A stretch of 10,722 bases of DNA, taken from positions 1-10,722 of the forward strand of contig JAESSQ010000015.1 in the NCBI GenBank assembly GCA_016764035.1. Reading direction: 5' to 3'. Positions 1-6,507 of this stretch are shown one piece after another. Source of the stretch: Gammaproteobacteria bacterium. Lineage in GTDB: Bacteria; Pseudomonadota; Gammaproteobacteria; SZUA-229. The notes beneath the pieces were generated by a model. That model was not told where the DNA came from, searched no databases, and saw only the letters and a program-made list of their open reading frames with translations. Within the stretch, counting starts at the first letter, position 1. Every line of letters starts with the position of its first letter. The translations under genes were made by a program, and so were the position numbers.

Positions 1-234
1 ATTTTTAACGATGTAGAAAATAAGGTGCATTCCTTCGGGGAAACAATAATACCTCTGTTTGACATCATCACGAGATTTACCCAGCGTAGGGTTTTCAGCT
101 AACCAGTCAAATCGTCGAATAATTGCTTCAAGATAGCTATCAGCCTGAGTGACACTCCACTGTTCACAGGTATAAAGCCAGATTGACTCAAGGTCATTCT
201 GTGCAAGCGACCTTATACGGTAGCTTGCAGTCAT
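1..234 (-). CDS. parE: ParE-family toxin, C-terminus cut by window edge
   Basis: Toxin of a type II toxin-antitoxin pair; characterised ParE proteins poison DNA gyrase and are held inactive by ParD. The 78 codons visible start at ATG 234-232 and stay open to the window edge, so about 20 C-terminal residues of a usual 95-100 aa ParE are missing. The N-terminal part has the family pattern SLAQNDLESIWLYT (residues 9-22), then W26 and QADSYLEAI (30-38), followed by the strand-rich RYYCFPEGMHLIFYIV (61-76). A TAA codon directly upstream in the same frame fixes the start. It lies 10 nt downstream of the parD stop, the usual antitoxin-first order. GC near 45%, above the neighbouring core genes, fits an acquired module. 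The family is clear; gyrase as target is inferred from the family. Confidence 0.88.
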   Translation of the reverse strand, partial: MTASYRIRSLAQNDLESIWLYTCEQWSVTQADSYLEAIIRRFDWLAENPTLGKSRDDVKQRYYCFPEGMHLIFYIVKN

Positions 235-244
235 TTATGGGTTG

Positions 245-490
245 TCATTTAGGGTGTTTTTTGTGTAACTGTTTGATGAAATTTTCACCGTTAAAATTTT
301 CAACGAGAGGGCTATCCTCACCCGCCTGTAGTTTATCTCGAAGAATTTGTAGCTTGGTTTCATCTTCTTCTAGTTTTCGTAAGCCAGCACGCACCACCTC
401 ACTAACCGACTGAAAGCGTCCCGCATTGATTTTTTCAAGCACAAACTCATCAAAATGCTCACCCAATGTAACCGATGTGTTCCTTGCCAT
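245..490 (-). CDS. parD: ParD-family antitoxin, ribbon-helix-helix DNA-binding protein
   Basis: Antitoxin that neutralises the adjacent ParE and usually represses its own operon. The 81-aa protein has a ribbon-helix-helix N-terminus: strand ARNTSVTL (2-9), helix HFDEFVLEKINAGRF (12-26), then SVSEVVRAGLRKLEEDE (28-44), which is the CopG/ParD (COG3609) signature. The C-terminal half (45-81) is charged and probably wraps the toxin. The start ATG (490-488) follows an AAGGT Shine-Dalgarno sequence with good spacing. An extended -10 element and an AT-rich perfect palindrome lie 30-45 nt upstream and may be promoter and autoregulatory operator. It forms an operon with parE (10-nt gap). Confidence 0.92.
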   Translation of the reverse strand: MARNTSVTLGEHFDEFVLEKINAGRFQSVSEVVRAGLRKLEEDETKLQILRDKLQAGEDSPLVENFNGENFIKQLHKKHPK

Positions 491-519
491 AACATTACCT
501 TAATAACAGCCTGTATTAG

Positions 520-533
520 ATATTAATATAGCA
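520..533 (-). promoter_or_regulatory. parDE promoter: extended -10 overlapping a palindrome
   Basis: On the minus strand, TGCTATATT (533-525) matches an extended -10 (TGn plus TATATT) about 35 nt upstream of the parD start. It overlaps the perfect palindrome ATATTAATAT (520-529), a plausible ParD operator. No good -35 is visible at the right spacing (AATATT at 548-553), which is acceptable for an extended -10 promoter. Assigned from motif match only. Confidence 0.45.
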
Positions 534-864
534 TATATTGGTAGCGTAATATTAAAGCTATGTAGGTGTTTGAGCGCAAGGTTTATTGCACTGACTTTAT
601 TATTTAGTAAAACTGTTAGTAACATTAAACCAACACTATTCAAATAATATTACATAGAATTCTGTAATTTATGAATGTTTTTCAATTGCCGAAATTTTCA
701 GCAAACAACGAAACCGCCCTTGGGTTAATTTTTTTTATGAATGCGGGTAAATGTTCGTCAATGGGTAAGTTCGAATACGCGTTTTCTAGGCAGAAAACGT
801 AGGGTCAGTCACATGGATACAACGAATAATTTCGGTCACCTCGACAGATAACAAGCTAATGACT
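534..864. other. Gene-free region between parD and the kinase terminator
   Basis: No convincing gene is present. It holds a perfect hairpin at 780-799 (arms CGTTTTCT and AGAAAACG, 4-nt loop) without a T-run on either side, so it is not an obvious terminator. On the minus strand, 848-786 reads SVEVTEIIRCIHVTDPTFSA followed by TAG, with no ATG or ribosome binding site upstream. It looks like the tail of a decayed gene or part of a dispersed repeat, and its stop codon sits inside the hairpin. The part at 540-720 is AT-rich and shows nothing further. Confidence 0.5.
780..799. repeat. Perfect inverted repeat, 8-bp arms, 4-nt loop
   Basis: CGTTTTCT (780-787) and AGAAAACG (792-799) are exact reverse complements around AGGC. 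Neither side continues into a T-run, so a rho-independent terminator is unlikely. It could be the end of a degraded mobile or repeat element, or an operator. Structure is certain, function unknown. Confidence 0.6.
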
Positions 865-917
865 AAAAGTAAAAATCAAACAACTCGCAAACTGTATTTT
901 TATCGAGTTATTTGATT
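865..917 (-). terminator. Rho-independent terminator of the FIST-kinase operon
   Basis: The arms at 904-917 and 874-887 form a 14-bp stem with one G-U pair on the minus-strand transcript and a 16-nt loop. The stem is followed by a T-rich tail (TTTTTACTTTT with the last stem bases, 875-865). The stem begins within the kinase stop codon (918-916), so the operon ends right at the gene. Confidence 0.8.
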
Positions 918-3048
918 ATACTTTTTTGAGAAACGAAAATGCTCTTGGCAAGAGCTGTTCTATATGACTGATTTGTGTTTCTAAATTCTTATCAGTGTGT
1001 CCATTCGCATCGTCATCTATGCTCTGACATAAGTTAGCAATATCAACTAAGCCTAACATGCCGCTTGCTGATTTAAGGCTATGAGCCTGCTCTCGAATCA
1101 CCTGGAAGTTAGTTTCTTTTAAAGCTTGCTGCATCATCTGTAATTGATTGGGCGCACTTTTCACATAATGCGCAATGGCTTTACCTAAAACATCTCGTGA
1201 CGTATTTTTAGAAAGTTGTTTTAATTGTTCAATTCTTTTCATATCGACCTGGATTGTATCTCGCTTCGCAGCATCGTCATCACTACTTTTCTGCATTGAA
1301 CTTTTTAGCCATTTATCCAGCATTGATTCGAGTTCTTGTTGTGAAAATGGCTTGGACAGGTAGTCATTCATTCCTGCTTGTAGGCATTTATCTTTAATGC
1401 CTCGTGAAATATCGGCTGTTATAGCTACGATAGGTATTGGTGTATTAGCGTGATGAATCTCATTTTTTCGTATTAATTCACTTGCACCATAACCATCTAA
1501 AATCGGCATATAACAATCCATTAGTATGAGGTCATATTGTTGTTGCTGCGCAGCCTCTACAGCTTGTTGGCCATTATCAACCATATCAACTGTACAACCA
1601 TATAATTCCAGATAACCCATTGCTACTTCTTGATTAACAAGGTTATCTTCAGCAAGCAAAATATTACATATTTTGCTTGCTGAAGACTGATCGGTCGGCA
1701 CGTCTTCTTCATCAAATGCTTTCGTATTTGAACGTAATAATTGTATTAAACAGGCCTGTAAATCACTTCGCTTTATGGGCTTATGTAAAAAACAAGACAC
1801 GCCACTGTCCTTAAGTTTTTCTTTATCGAGATCAAAACCTACAGAACTAAACAGGGCCACCTCAACTGTTTTAATATCGTTGTCTTGCTTGATTAATTTA
1901 GCCAATGCAAGCCCATCCATTTCTGGCATGCGCCAATTCAGTAAAATTTGTTGAATGGGTTGTTTATCTATTGTTGCCTGTTTTAATTTTAATAAAGCCG
2001 ATTCTTTGGTATCTGCACAATCGGCAACGACTCCCCATTGAGTAACCTGATTTTTTAAGAACTCGCCATTTATAGGATGGTTATCAATTATTAGTAGTCG
2101 TATTCCGTCTAACTCTTCGACTTTTAATGTATCTTCTAGTTGGCTATCGATGTCTAGTTTAATAGTAAATGAAAATGTAGAGCCTTCATTGAGCTCACTT
2201 TTCAGAGTCAATTCACCATTCATTAGTTGTATAAGGTCATGTGTAATCGACAAACCTAGTCCCGTACCATCGTGTTTGCGCGTGGTTAACGATTCTATCG
2301 CCTGCTCAAAAGGCATGAAAACGCTTTTTTGTTTATCATGACTTATACCAATACCCGTATCATGTACCGCTACACGTAGTTCAACTTGCGTATTACTTAC
2401 TTCAAAAATGTCTACTTGTAGTTTGACTTCACCAGCACTTGTAAACTTAATCGCATTACCTAGTAAATTTATCAGTATTTGACGCAAGCGTACTTCATCA
2501 CCTAAATAGTAATGTTTTATATTTGTCGGAAATTGTGCAATTAACTCGAGACCTTTCTTTTGAGCACTATCAGATACAAGGAACATAATATCTTCGAGTA
2601 ATGCGTATAGATCAAACTCTTCATTAACTAAATCTAACTTACCTGATTCGATTTTAGAAAAATCTAATATGTCATTGATGACTGCCAATAATGCCTGTGC
2701 CGACGTGTATGCTGTTTGTGCTAAATGTCGCTGGCGTTCATCAACTGGCGTATGAAGTAATAAATCAAGCATCCCCATAACGCCATTCATTGGTGTGCGG
2801 ATTTCATGACTCATTGCGGCTAAAAATTCACTTTTAGCGCGATTTGCTCTTTCAGCTTCTTCTTTGGCCTGTTTATATAAATGTGTTTTATCTTCAACAT
2901 TTTTTTCAAGAGCACTAGTGAATTGAAATAATGAATAAGCATCAGCAGACGCATTACTCGATTTTTCTACTCTTTTTATCAATGACTGATTTATCTTTTT
3001 AAGTCGAATGACTTCTTTTTTTAGTATTGATAATTCATCTTGGGACAT
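916..3048 (-). CDS. Soluble hybrid histidine kinase, HisKA-HATPase-REC-REC-HPt
   Basis: Cytoplasmic sensor kinase with an internal phosphorelay. The 710 aa show no transmembrane segment and no PAS or GAF domain. Order: coiled coil about 1-75; HisKA with H-box SHEIRTP, phospho-acceptor H81; HATPase with N-box LLGNAIKFT (195-203), G1 DTGIGI (230-235) and G2 DGTGLGL (260-266); REC1 about 315-440; REC2 about 460-582 with E467/D468, D511, T544 and K566; HPt about 600-705 with H656 in AHSLKSASG. REC1 is degenerate: N371 (codon AAT) replaces the phospho-acceptor Asp in LNWRMPEMDG, and the acidic pair is DN; K423 remains. The likely relay is H81 to D511 to H656 to an external regulator. The gene starts 7 nt after the FIST gene, whose stop codon overlaps the AGGT ribosome binding site, so the two are probably translationally coupled. 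With no sensor domain of its own, it probably takes input from the FIST protein, as NosP-associated kinases (NahK, VpsS) do. No response regulator lies in the window. Confidence 0.93.
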   Translation of the reverse strand: MSQDELSILKKEVIRLKKINQSLIKRVEKSSNASADAYSLFQFTSALEKNVEDKTHLYKQAKEEAERANRAKSEFLAAMSHEIRTPMNGVMGMLDLLLHTPVDERQRHLAQTAYTSAQALLAVINDILDFSKIESGKLDLVNEEFDLYALLEDIMFLVSDSAQKKGLELIAQFPTNIKHYYLGDEVRLRQILINLLGNAIKFTSAGEVKLQVDIFEVSNTQVELRVAVHDTGIGISHDKQKSVFMPFEQAIESLTTRKHDGTGLGLSITHDLIQLMNGELTLKSELNEGSTFSFTIKLDIDSQLEDTLKVEELDGIRLLIIDNHPINGEFLKNQVTQWGVVADCADTKESALLKLKQATIDKQPIQQILLNWRMPEMDGLALAKLIKQDNDIKTVEVALFSSVGFDLDKEKLKDSGVSCFLHKPIKRSDLQACLIQLLRSNTKAFDEEDVPTDQSSASKICNILLAEDNLVNQEVAMGYLELYGCTVDMVDNGQQAVEAAQQQQYDLILMDCYMPILDGYGASELIRKNEIHHANTPIPIVAITADISRGIKDKCLQAGMNDYLSKPFSQQELESMLDKWLKSSMQKSSDDDAAKRDTIQVDMKRIEQLKQLSKNTSRDVLGKAIAHYVKSAPNQLQMMQQALKETNFQVIREQAHSLKSASGMLGLVDIANLCQSIDDDANGHTDKNLETQISHIEQLLPRAFSFLKKV

Positions 3049-3055
3049 AACAAAC

Positions 3056-4207
3056 CTATATTGAACCTATGGCTATTCCTGTAAACGTCTGGTTTATATG
3101 CATTCCGCCAAACTGTTCACCAAATGTTGAAAATCCGATGACTTTATTTTCAATAAATAATTTACTCAAGTCTTCTATCAGGTTGTCTTGTTTTGCTTCT
3201 CGGTAACGTAACATACAGTCACAACCTATAATTAATTCGGCCTTGCCTACATTCTCTGAGACTTTTTCAATCGCATTATTGATACTGCGATATAAATCAT
3301 TTGGCTGTCCCAGATACAATAAGATACCTTCATCAATGGCACAATAAAAACGTATGGCTCCATTATCCTCAATTGACTGGATTGCGCGTACAAAGGTCTG
3401 ACCACCCAATTTAACCGTAACAGGGTTTTTTGCAAAGATGTCATTGGTCATATCTGACAATTTTGTATTAATAATACTAGCGTACCACTCAGCCGCAGGA
3501 TAACCGTCAACTTCTAAAACCTGCCGCTCACTGGCATTGACTTTCGTGGTTACATAAACCTCTTCTTTACAACTGATATGTTCCGTTTTAAAAACTTGAA
3601 AGGGGTTTTTCGTATAGACCAATAATAATGCCGCAGAGTTATTTCTCATTTCGTTTTGACAGTATATCCAGGCATTTTCAAAGTCCACATCATCAGCAGA
3701 TGAACCGCCAAACAGCGGGATACCACTTAATCCATTATTTATTCCTGCAGCGACCATTTCTTCTTTTTGTGAGAGCCCATCAATTAACAACATAGCAAAG
3801 CAGTGATTACTTATATATTCATGTCCAACTTTTTCAGCAAGACGTGTACAGGCTTTATTTGTTAATGAAGATATTTGTGTCAATGATAATTGATCAAGTT
3901 TATCGAATATTGTGAGTTCAGATATGAACGTATTTGAAGGTAGTACAACACCTGTAAGACTATTATCTATATAACCAGCAGAGGTAATTTCTCCTGCCGT
4001 TTTACATGCAAGCAGATTGATGTCAGCTGGCAAGCCCTGAAATGCTTCTTCTAGAACATCTGTTGAATGATGCGCACTTGAAAAGCATAAGACTGTTTCA
4101 CCTGTTTTCGGCTGTAATTCTGTAAGTAATTCTTCCGCGGCAGAAGCTGTGTCCTTGTCCACGCTAACGGCTTGCCTGATTCCTTCAGACATCGATTTAT
4201 TTATCAT
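3056..4207 (-). CDS. FIST-domain sensor protein, NosP-like
   Basis: Cytoplasmic ligand-binding protein with FIST_N (about 35-225) and FIST_C (about 230-375) domains; 383 aa, close to the usual length. Recognisable family stretches are ETVLCFSS (37-44), LFGGSSADD (165-173) and the C-terminal GFSTFGEQFGGMHINQTFTG (358-377). FIST proteins beside histidine kinases include NosP, a haem protein that binds nitric oxide and regulates its partner kinase in Pseudomonas, Vibrio and Legionella; other FIST proteins are proposed to bind small molecules such as amino acids. His residues are present (46, 47, 129, 135, 210, 370), but I cannot assign a haem ligand from sequence alone. The start ATG (4207) follows an AGGGA ribosome binding site about 8 nt away; the next ATG (codon 6) lacks one. 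It is the first gene of a two-gene operon with the hybrid kinase. FIST is sure; the NosP assignment rests on context. Confidence 0.9.
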   Translation of the reverse strand: MINKSMSEGIRQAVSVDKDTASAAEELLTELQPKTGETVLCFSSAHHSTDVLEEAFQGLPADINLLACKTAGEITSAGYIDNSLTGVVLPSNTFISELTIFDKLDQLSLTQISSLTNKACTRLAEKVGHEYISNHCFAMLLIDGLSQKEEMVAAGINNGLSGIPLFGGSSADDVDFENAWIYCQNEMRNNSAALLLVYTKNPFQVFKTEHISCKEEVYVTTKVNASERQVLEVDGYPAAEWYASIINTKLSDMTNDIFAKNPVTVKLGGQTFVRAIQSIEDNGAIRFYCAIDEGILLYLGQPNDLYRSINNAIEKVSENVGKAELIIGCDCMLRYREAKQDNLIEDLSKLFIENKVIGFSTFGEQFGGMHINQTFTGIAIGSI

Positions 4208-4290
4208 TTTGAAATCCCTGTATAAAAAACGATACTAGATAGTTTAGTTTGAATTTTTATTATTACGACTCGTTATAGGTATATATCAAT

Positions 4291-4309
4291 TTCACTTTAT
4301 GTCACTACA
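4291..4309 (-). promoter_or_regulatory. 19-bp motif upstream of the FIST-kinase operon, copy 1
   Basis: On the minus strand it reads TGTAGTGACATAAAGTGAA and matches 17 of 19 positions with the copy at 6472-6490 upstream of the DUF938 operon. It contains two GTGA steps ten bases apart, that is, on the same DNA face. It lies 84-102 nt upstream of the FIST start. It could be an operator, or its GTGACA could be a -35-like element with a poor TATACC -10 sixteen bases on. Confidence 0.4.
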
Positions 4310-4497
4310 CATATTCGGGAGTAAACATAACATGAAAAAGAATTTAACCAAACATTATGCTTTGTAATTACGATAATTTCTATCACAATACATGAATAAA
4401 TAATCCAGTTATATCGATACAAGTAGTATTGCAGATCATCATCATGATTCGTAGTATAAGCAGATACCTGCCTGGCAGCAGTATGCTATTTTTATAT

Positions 4498-4525
4498 TTG
4501 AGTGATCGATGAAACGCTATATAAT
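4498..4525 (+). promoter_or_regulatory. sigma70-type promoter for hopJ
   Basis: TTGAGT (-35, 4498-4503) and a perfect TATAAT (-10, 4520-4525) are separated by 16 bp. Transcription would begin near 4532, giving a leader of about 80 nt. This is the best promoter match I found in the window. Confidence 0.65.
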
Positions 4526-4528
4526 TGC

Positions 4529-4556
4529 AGAAGTTCTTGATTAGCACTTCTAGAAC
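4529..4556 (+). repeat. Two interleaved inverted repeats at the hopJ transcription start
   Basis: AGAAGT (4529-4534) pairs with ACTTCT (4546-4551), and GTTCT (4533-4537) pairs with AGAAC (4552-4556). The two structures overlap and exclude one another. The position directly after the -10 suggests an operator or a 5' leader hairpin. Confidence 0.45.
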
Positions 4557-4611
4557 AAATAATAATCACTATTTTAACTAGATAACATCACCATAGAATA
4601 CGACGAAGACT

Positions 4612-4977
4612 ATGAGTACACTTAAAAGCTTGCTACAAAAAATTGATTCTACACCAGACAGCATTGAATTCTCAGATGTCATTAATATTATCGACCAAAA
4701 CTATAGCTACATTCCTACATCATTTACTAATGGTTCTGGCGATAATATGTTGGTGAATAATGCTGGTGATAATGAAGGCTCATGTAAGATATTTTCATTT
4801 GCCAAATTACATCAGTTAACGGAAGAACAAACATTAAACTGTTTTGGCGCTTACTTTCGCCTGGATGTTTTAGCACACCCCGACAATGCAGATCACGCCA
4901 ATATACGAACCTTTATTAGATATGGCTGGGATGGTATTTCTTTTGATCGGCCAGCGCTCACTATAAAAAGTGACTAA
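4612..4977 (+). CDS. HopJ-family protein
   Basis: A 121-aa protein of the HopJ family (PF08888), named after the Pseudomonas syringae type III effector HopJ1 but present in many non-pathogenic Gammaproteobacteria. Family landmarks are IPTSFTNG (34-41), the conserved core GDNEGSCKIFSFAKLHQLT (52-70), EEQTLNCFGAYFR (71-83), a D-H-x-N-I-R segment (94-99) and the C-terminal RYGWDGISFDRP (103-114). The length matches the family. There is no signal peptide or membrane segment, and no type III secretion gene is nearby, so an effector role is not supported here; a housekeeping cytoplasmic role seems likelier but is unknown. The start ATG follows only a weak GAAG ribosome binding site. It appears to be a single-gene unit behind its own promoter. 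The family assignment is firm, the function is not. Confidence 0.88.
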   Translation: MSTLKSLLQKIDSTPDSIEFSDVINIIDQNYSYIPTSFTNGSGDNMLVNNAGDNEGSCKIFSFAKLHQLTEEQTLNCFGAYFRLDVLAHPDNADHANIRTFIRYGWDGISFDRPALTIKSD

Positions 4978-4984
4978 ATCATAT

Positions 4985-5023
4985 AAACAAAAACATCTTG
5001 TCTTTAGTAACCCATCACAAGAT
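4985..5023 (-). terminator. Rho-independent terminator after the DUF938 pair
   Basis: On the minus strand, ATCTTGT (5023-5017) and ACAAGAT (5001-4995) form a perfect 7-bp stem with a 15-nt loop, followed by GTTTTTGTTT (4994-4985). It lies about 30 nt after the stop of the second methyltransferase. hopJ converges on it from the other side, but the plus strand has no T-run here. Confidence 0.6.
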
Positions 5024-5030
5024 ATACATG

Positions 5031-5048
5031 CTTGGTAAGCTCACCAAG
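5031..5048. repeat. Short hairpin between hopJ and the methyltransferase
   Basis: CTTGGT (5031-5036) and ACCAAG (5043-5048) form a perfect 6-bp stem with a 6-nt loop just after the minus-strand stop codon. No T-run follows on either strand. It may protect the mRNA 3' end or support the neighbouring terminator. Confidence 0.4.
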
Positions 5049-5052
5049 GACA

Positions 5053-5736
5053 TTACACTTTTATAAAATGTAATATTTGATTGTTATCTGGCATGTCGTA
5101 ATCCATGATAAGTTGCAATCCGTTTCGCTTTGCCAGTGTAACAACTTCATCAAACTGTTTAATTCCACATTGCGCATTCCTGTTTTTTAGCCATTTATTT
5201 AACTGCTCATCACTTTTAATGAAGAATGACTCGCTATGTAAAAAAGGCCCGTATACAACAAGGCTCCCCCATTTATCTAATGCGCTATTTACTTCTTTAA
5301 AAAAGTTGGCAAGCATATTATCGTTCATCATATGAAAGGTGTTTGCAGTAAAGACGGCATCAATAGCAATTTTTGGCCAGTGATATTTAACGATGTCTAA
5401 CGCAAATGGTTCACTGATATTAGGCAATTGTGAATTAGAAACCTGCGCTTTTATAGCGTCCAGATATTCTACATAATCACTTGTATGCCATTGTATATTA
5501 TGCATATTTTTAGCAAAATATACGCCTAAATTTCCTATGCCACTGCCTATTTCTAAAATATTGGTAAATGTAGAAAAAATTGGTGCAATAATATTAAGGA
5601 TGTGATCTTTATTTTTTTCACAAACAATAGAACTGTAGAAGCGAATATCATCATTGCCCATTAATCCCTGGTCTTTATGTGATGTATGCTTATGAAATAG
5701 AGCGCGCTTTATCCTATAATTTTCTAGCTCAATCAT
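5053..5736 (-). CDS. DUF938-family SAM methyltransferase, divergent paralogue
   Basis: A class I SAM-dependent methyltransferase-like protein of the DUF938 family (PF06080; human relative METTL26), substrate unknown. SAM-binding motif I is ILEIGSGIGNLGVYFA (60-75), where the canonical copy next door has GTGQHAIYFA. Other shared blocks are TSD (85-87), DAVFTANTFHMM (126-137), VYGPF (161-165), KWLKNRNAQCGIKQFDEV (181-198) and MPDNNQILHFIK (215-226). Compared with the canonical copy it has about 25 extra N-terminal residues (227 against 202 aa) and has lost the NYKGAYTSDSN segment after GPF. The start ATG (5736) has an AAAGGA ribosome binding site 7 nt away, which supports the long N-terminus. 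It follows its paralogue by 96 nt in the same direction, and that gap contains a weak TGATTG/CAATCA hairpin (5790-5812). It looks like a tandem duplicate under relaxed or altered selection. Confidence 0.85.
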   Translation of the reverse strand: MIELENYRIKRALFHKHTSHKDQGLMGNDDIRFYSSIVCEKNKDHILNIIAPIFSTFTNILEIGSGIGNLGVYFAKNMHNIQWHTSDYVEYLDAIKAQVSNSQLPNISEPFALDIVKYHWPKIAIDAVFTANTFHMMNDNMLANFFKEVNSALDKWGSLVVYGPFLHSESFFIKSDEQLNKWLKNRNAQCGIKQFDEVVTLAKRNGLQLIMDYDMPDNNQILHFIKV

Positions 5737-5832
5737 GGCCGTATCCTTTTATTTTGATAAATAAAAGAATAAAAGACGTAACGTAAAATTGATTGACATA
5801 GAACGCCAATCAGTTGACTTGAATAGTAAAGA

Positions 5833-6441
5833 TTATTGCTTAATAAAGTGCAATATACGATTATTTGCTGGCATGGAATAATCACTAATAAGGCGCATAC
5901 CATTCTTCTTAGCAAGTATTTCTATTTCTTCAAAATTTTTGATGCCACTTTGATAATCTCTATTTTTTAACCATTGATCAAAACGTTGATTACTATCACT
6001 GGTATAAGCGCCTTTATAATTAAAGGGGCCATAAATTATAAAACATCCTTTTTGTGATAATAAATTAGCAACGCCAGAAAAAAGATTATTTACGTCTTGC
6101 TGATTCATGATATGAATCGAATTTGCCGTAAAAACAGCATCTACATTGTCTTTTGGCCATGCTGAAGTAGATACGTTTAATTCGACAGGTGCTATAACAT
6201 TATTCAGTGTAGACGCAGACAACCATAAATTTATCCCCGCCAGATAGGGGGAACAGTCACTCGTATACCACGTTAGATGCGGCATCATCTCTGCAAAATA
6301 GATAGCATGCTGCCCAGTACCACTACCCACTTCAAAAACATGCGTATATACAGATAATATCGGTGATATCACGTCAAGGATCGCGTGCTTATTTTGATCA
6401 CATGCTTCTGAATAAGGCTTATTCATCAAACGATGGCTCAC
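5833..6441 (-). CDS. DUF938-family SAM methyltransferase, canonical copy
   Basis: DUF938-type class I methyltransferase of 202 aa, the usual family size; biochemical substrate unknown. It has the N-terminal PYSEACDQNKHAIL (9-22), motif I VFEVGSGTGQHAIYFAE (35-51), PHLTWYTSD (54-62), DAVFTANSIHIMN (101-113), IYGPFNYKGAYTSDSNQRFD (136-155), DYQSGIKNFEEI (162-173) and MPANNRILHFIK (190-201). The frame opens at GTG 6441 after a TAA two codons upstream; an AGAGG lies 12 nt before that GTG, and ATG 6426 is the alternative start. First gene of a likely operon with the divergent copy. It is transcribed away from the outer-membrane gene across a 66-bp shared upstream region. Confidence 0.88.
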   Translation of the reverse strand: MSHRLMNKPYSEACDQNKHAILDVISPILSVYTHVFEVGSGTGQHAIYFAEMMPHLTWYTSDCSPYLAGINLWLSASTLNNVIAPVELNVSTSAWPKDNVDAVFTANSIHIMNQQDVNNLFSGVANLLSQKGCFIIYGPFNYKGAYTSDSNQRFDQWLKNRDYQSGIKNFEEIEILAKKNGMRLISDYSMPANNRILHFIKQ

Positions 6442-6471
6442 GGATTATTTAAACCTCTATGTTAAACTATA

Positions 6472-6490
6472 TTCACATTAAGTCACTACA
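6472..6490 (-). promoter_or_regulatory. 19-bp motif upstream of the DUF938 pair, copy 2
   Basis: On the minus strand it reads TGTAGTGACTTAATGTGAA, 17 of 19 identical to 4291-4309. It lies 31-49 nt upstream of the methyltransferase start and 18-36 nt upstream of the outer-membrane gene, so a bound regulator could affect both. A -10-like TATAGT (6471-6466) adjoins it on the minus strand. Confidence 0.4.
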
Positions 6491-6507
6491 GCTACGTCTG
6501 ATATATT

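Larger units (their letters stand above)
4208..4611. other. Divergent regulatory region between the FIST operon and hopJ
   Basis: These 404 bases carry no convincing gene; the longest small frame noted, an ATG near 4332, ends after 11 codons. The left part serves the FIST operon and holds the 19-bp motif at 4291-4309. The right part holds the hopJ promoter and its inverted repeats. A CTGCC-T-GGCAG palindrome (4468-4478) lies about 20 bp upstream of the hopJ -35 and could be an activator site. The middle is AT-rich with nothing I recognise. Confidence 0.6.

Noticed and set aside
183..413. Plus-strand open frame across parE and parD
   Set aside because: It lies antisense to clearly recognisable ParE and ParD and has no family features.
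601..740. Integron attC-like site near ParDE
   Set aside because: I looked for GTTRRRY and RYYYAAC core pairs and found no matching pair at a suitable distance.
4332..4370. Tiny plus-strand frame of 11 codons starting ATGAAAAAG
   Set aside because: No ribosome binding site, no leader-peptide hallmark and no attenuator structure after it.
4473..4488. sigma54-like sequence TGGCAGCAGTATGCTA upstream of hopJ
   Set aside because: The GG-to-GC spacing is one base too short for a -24/-12 promoter, and a good sigma70-type promoter lies just downstream.
5733..5915. Minus-strand open frame overlapping the two DUF938 genes
   Set aside because: Out-of-frame reading of the canonical methyltransferase end and the gap; no motif.
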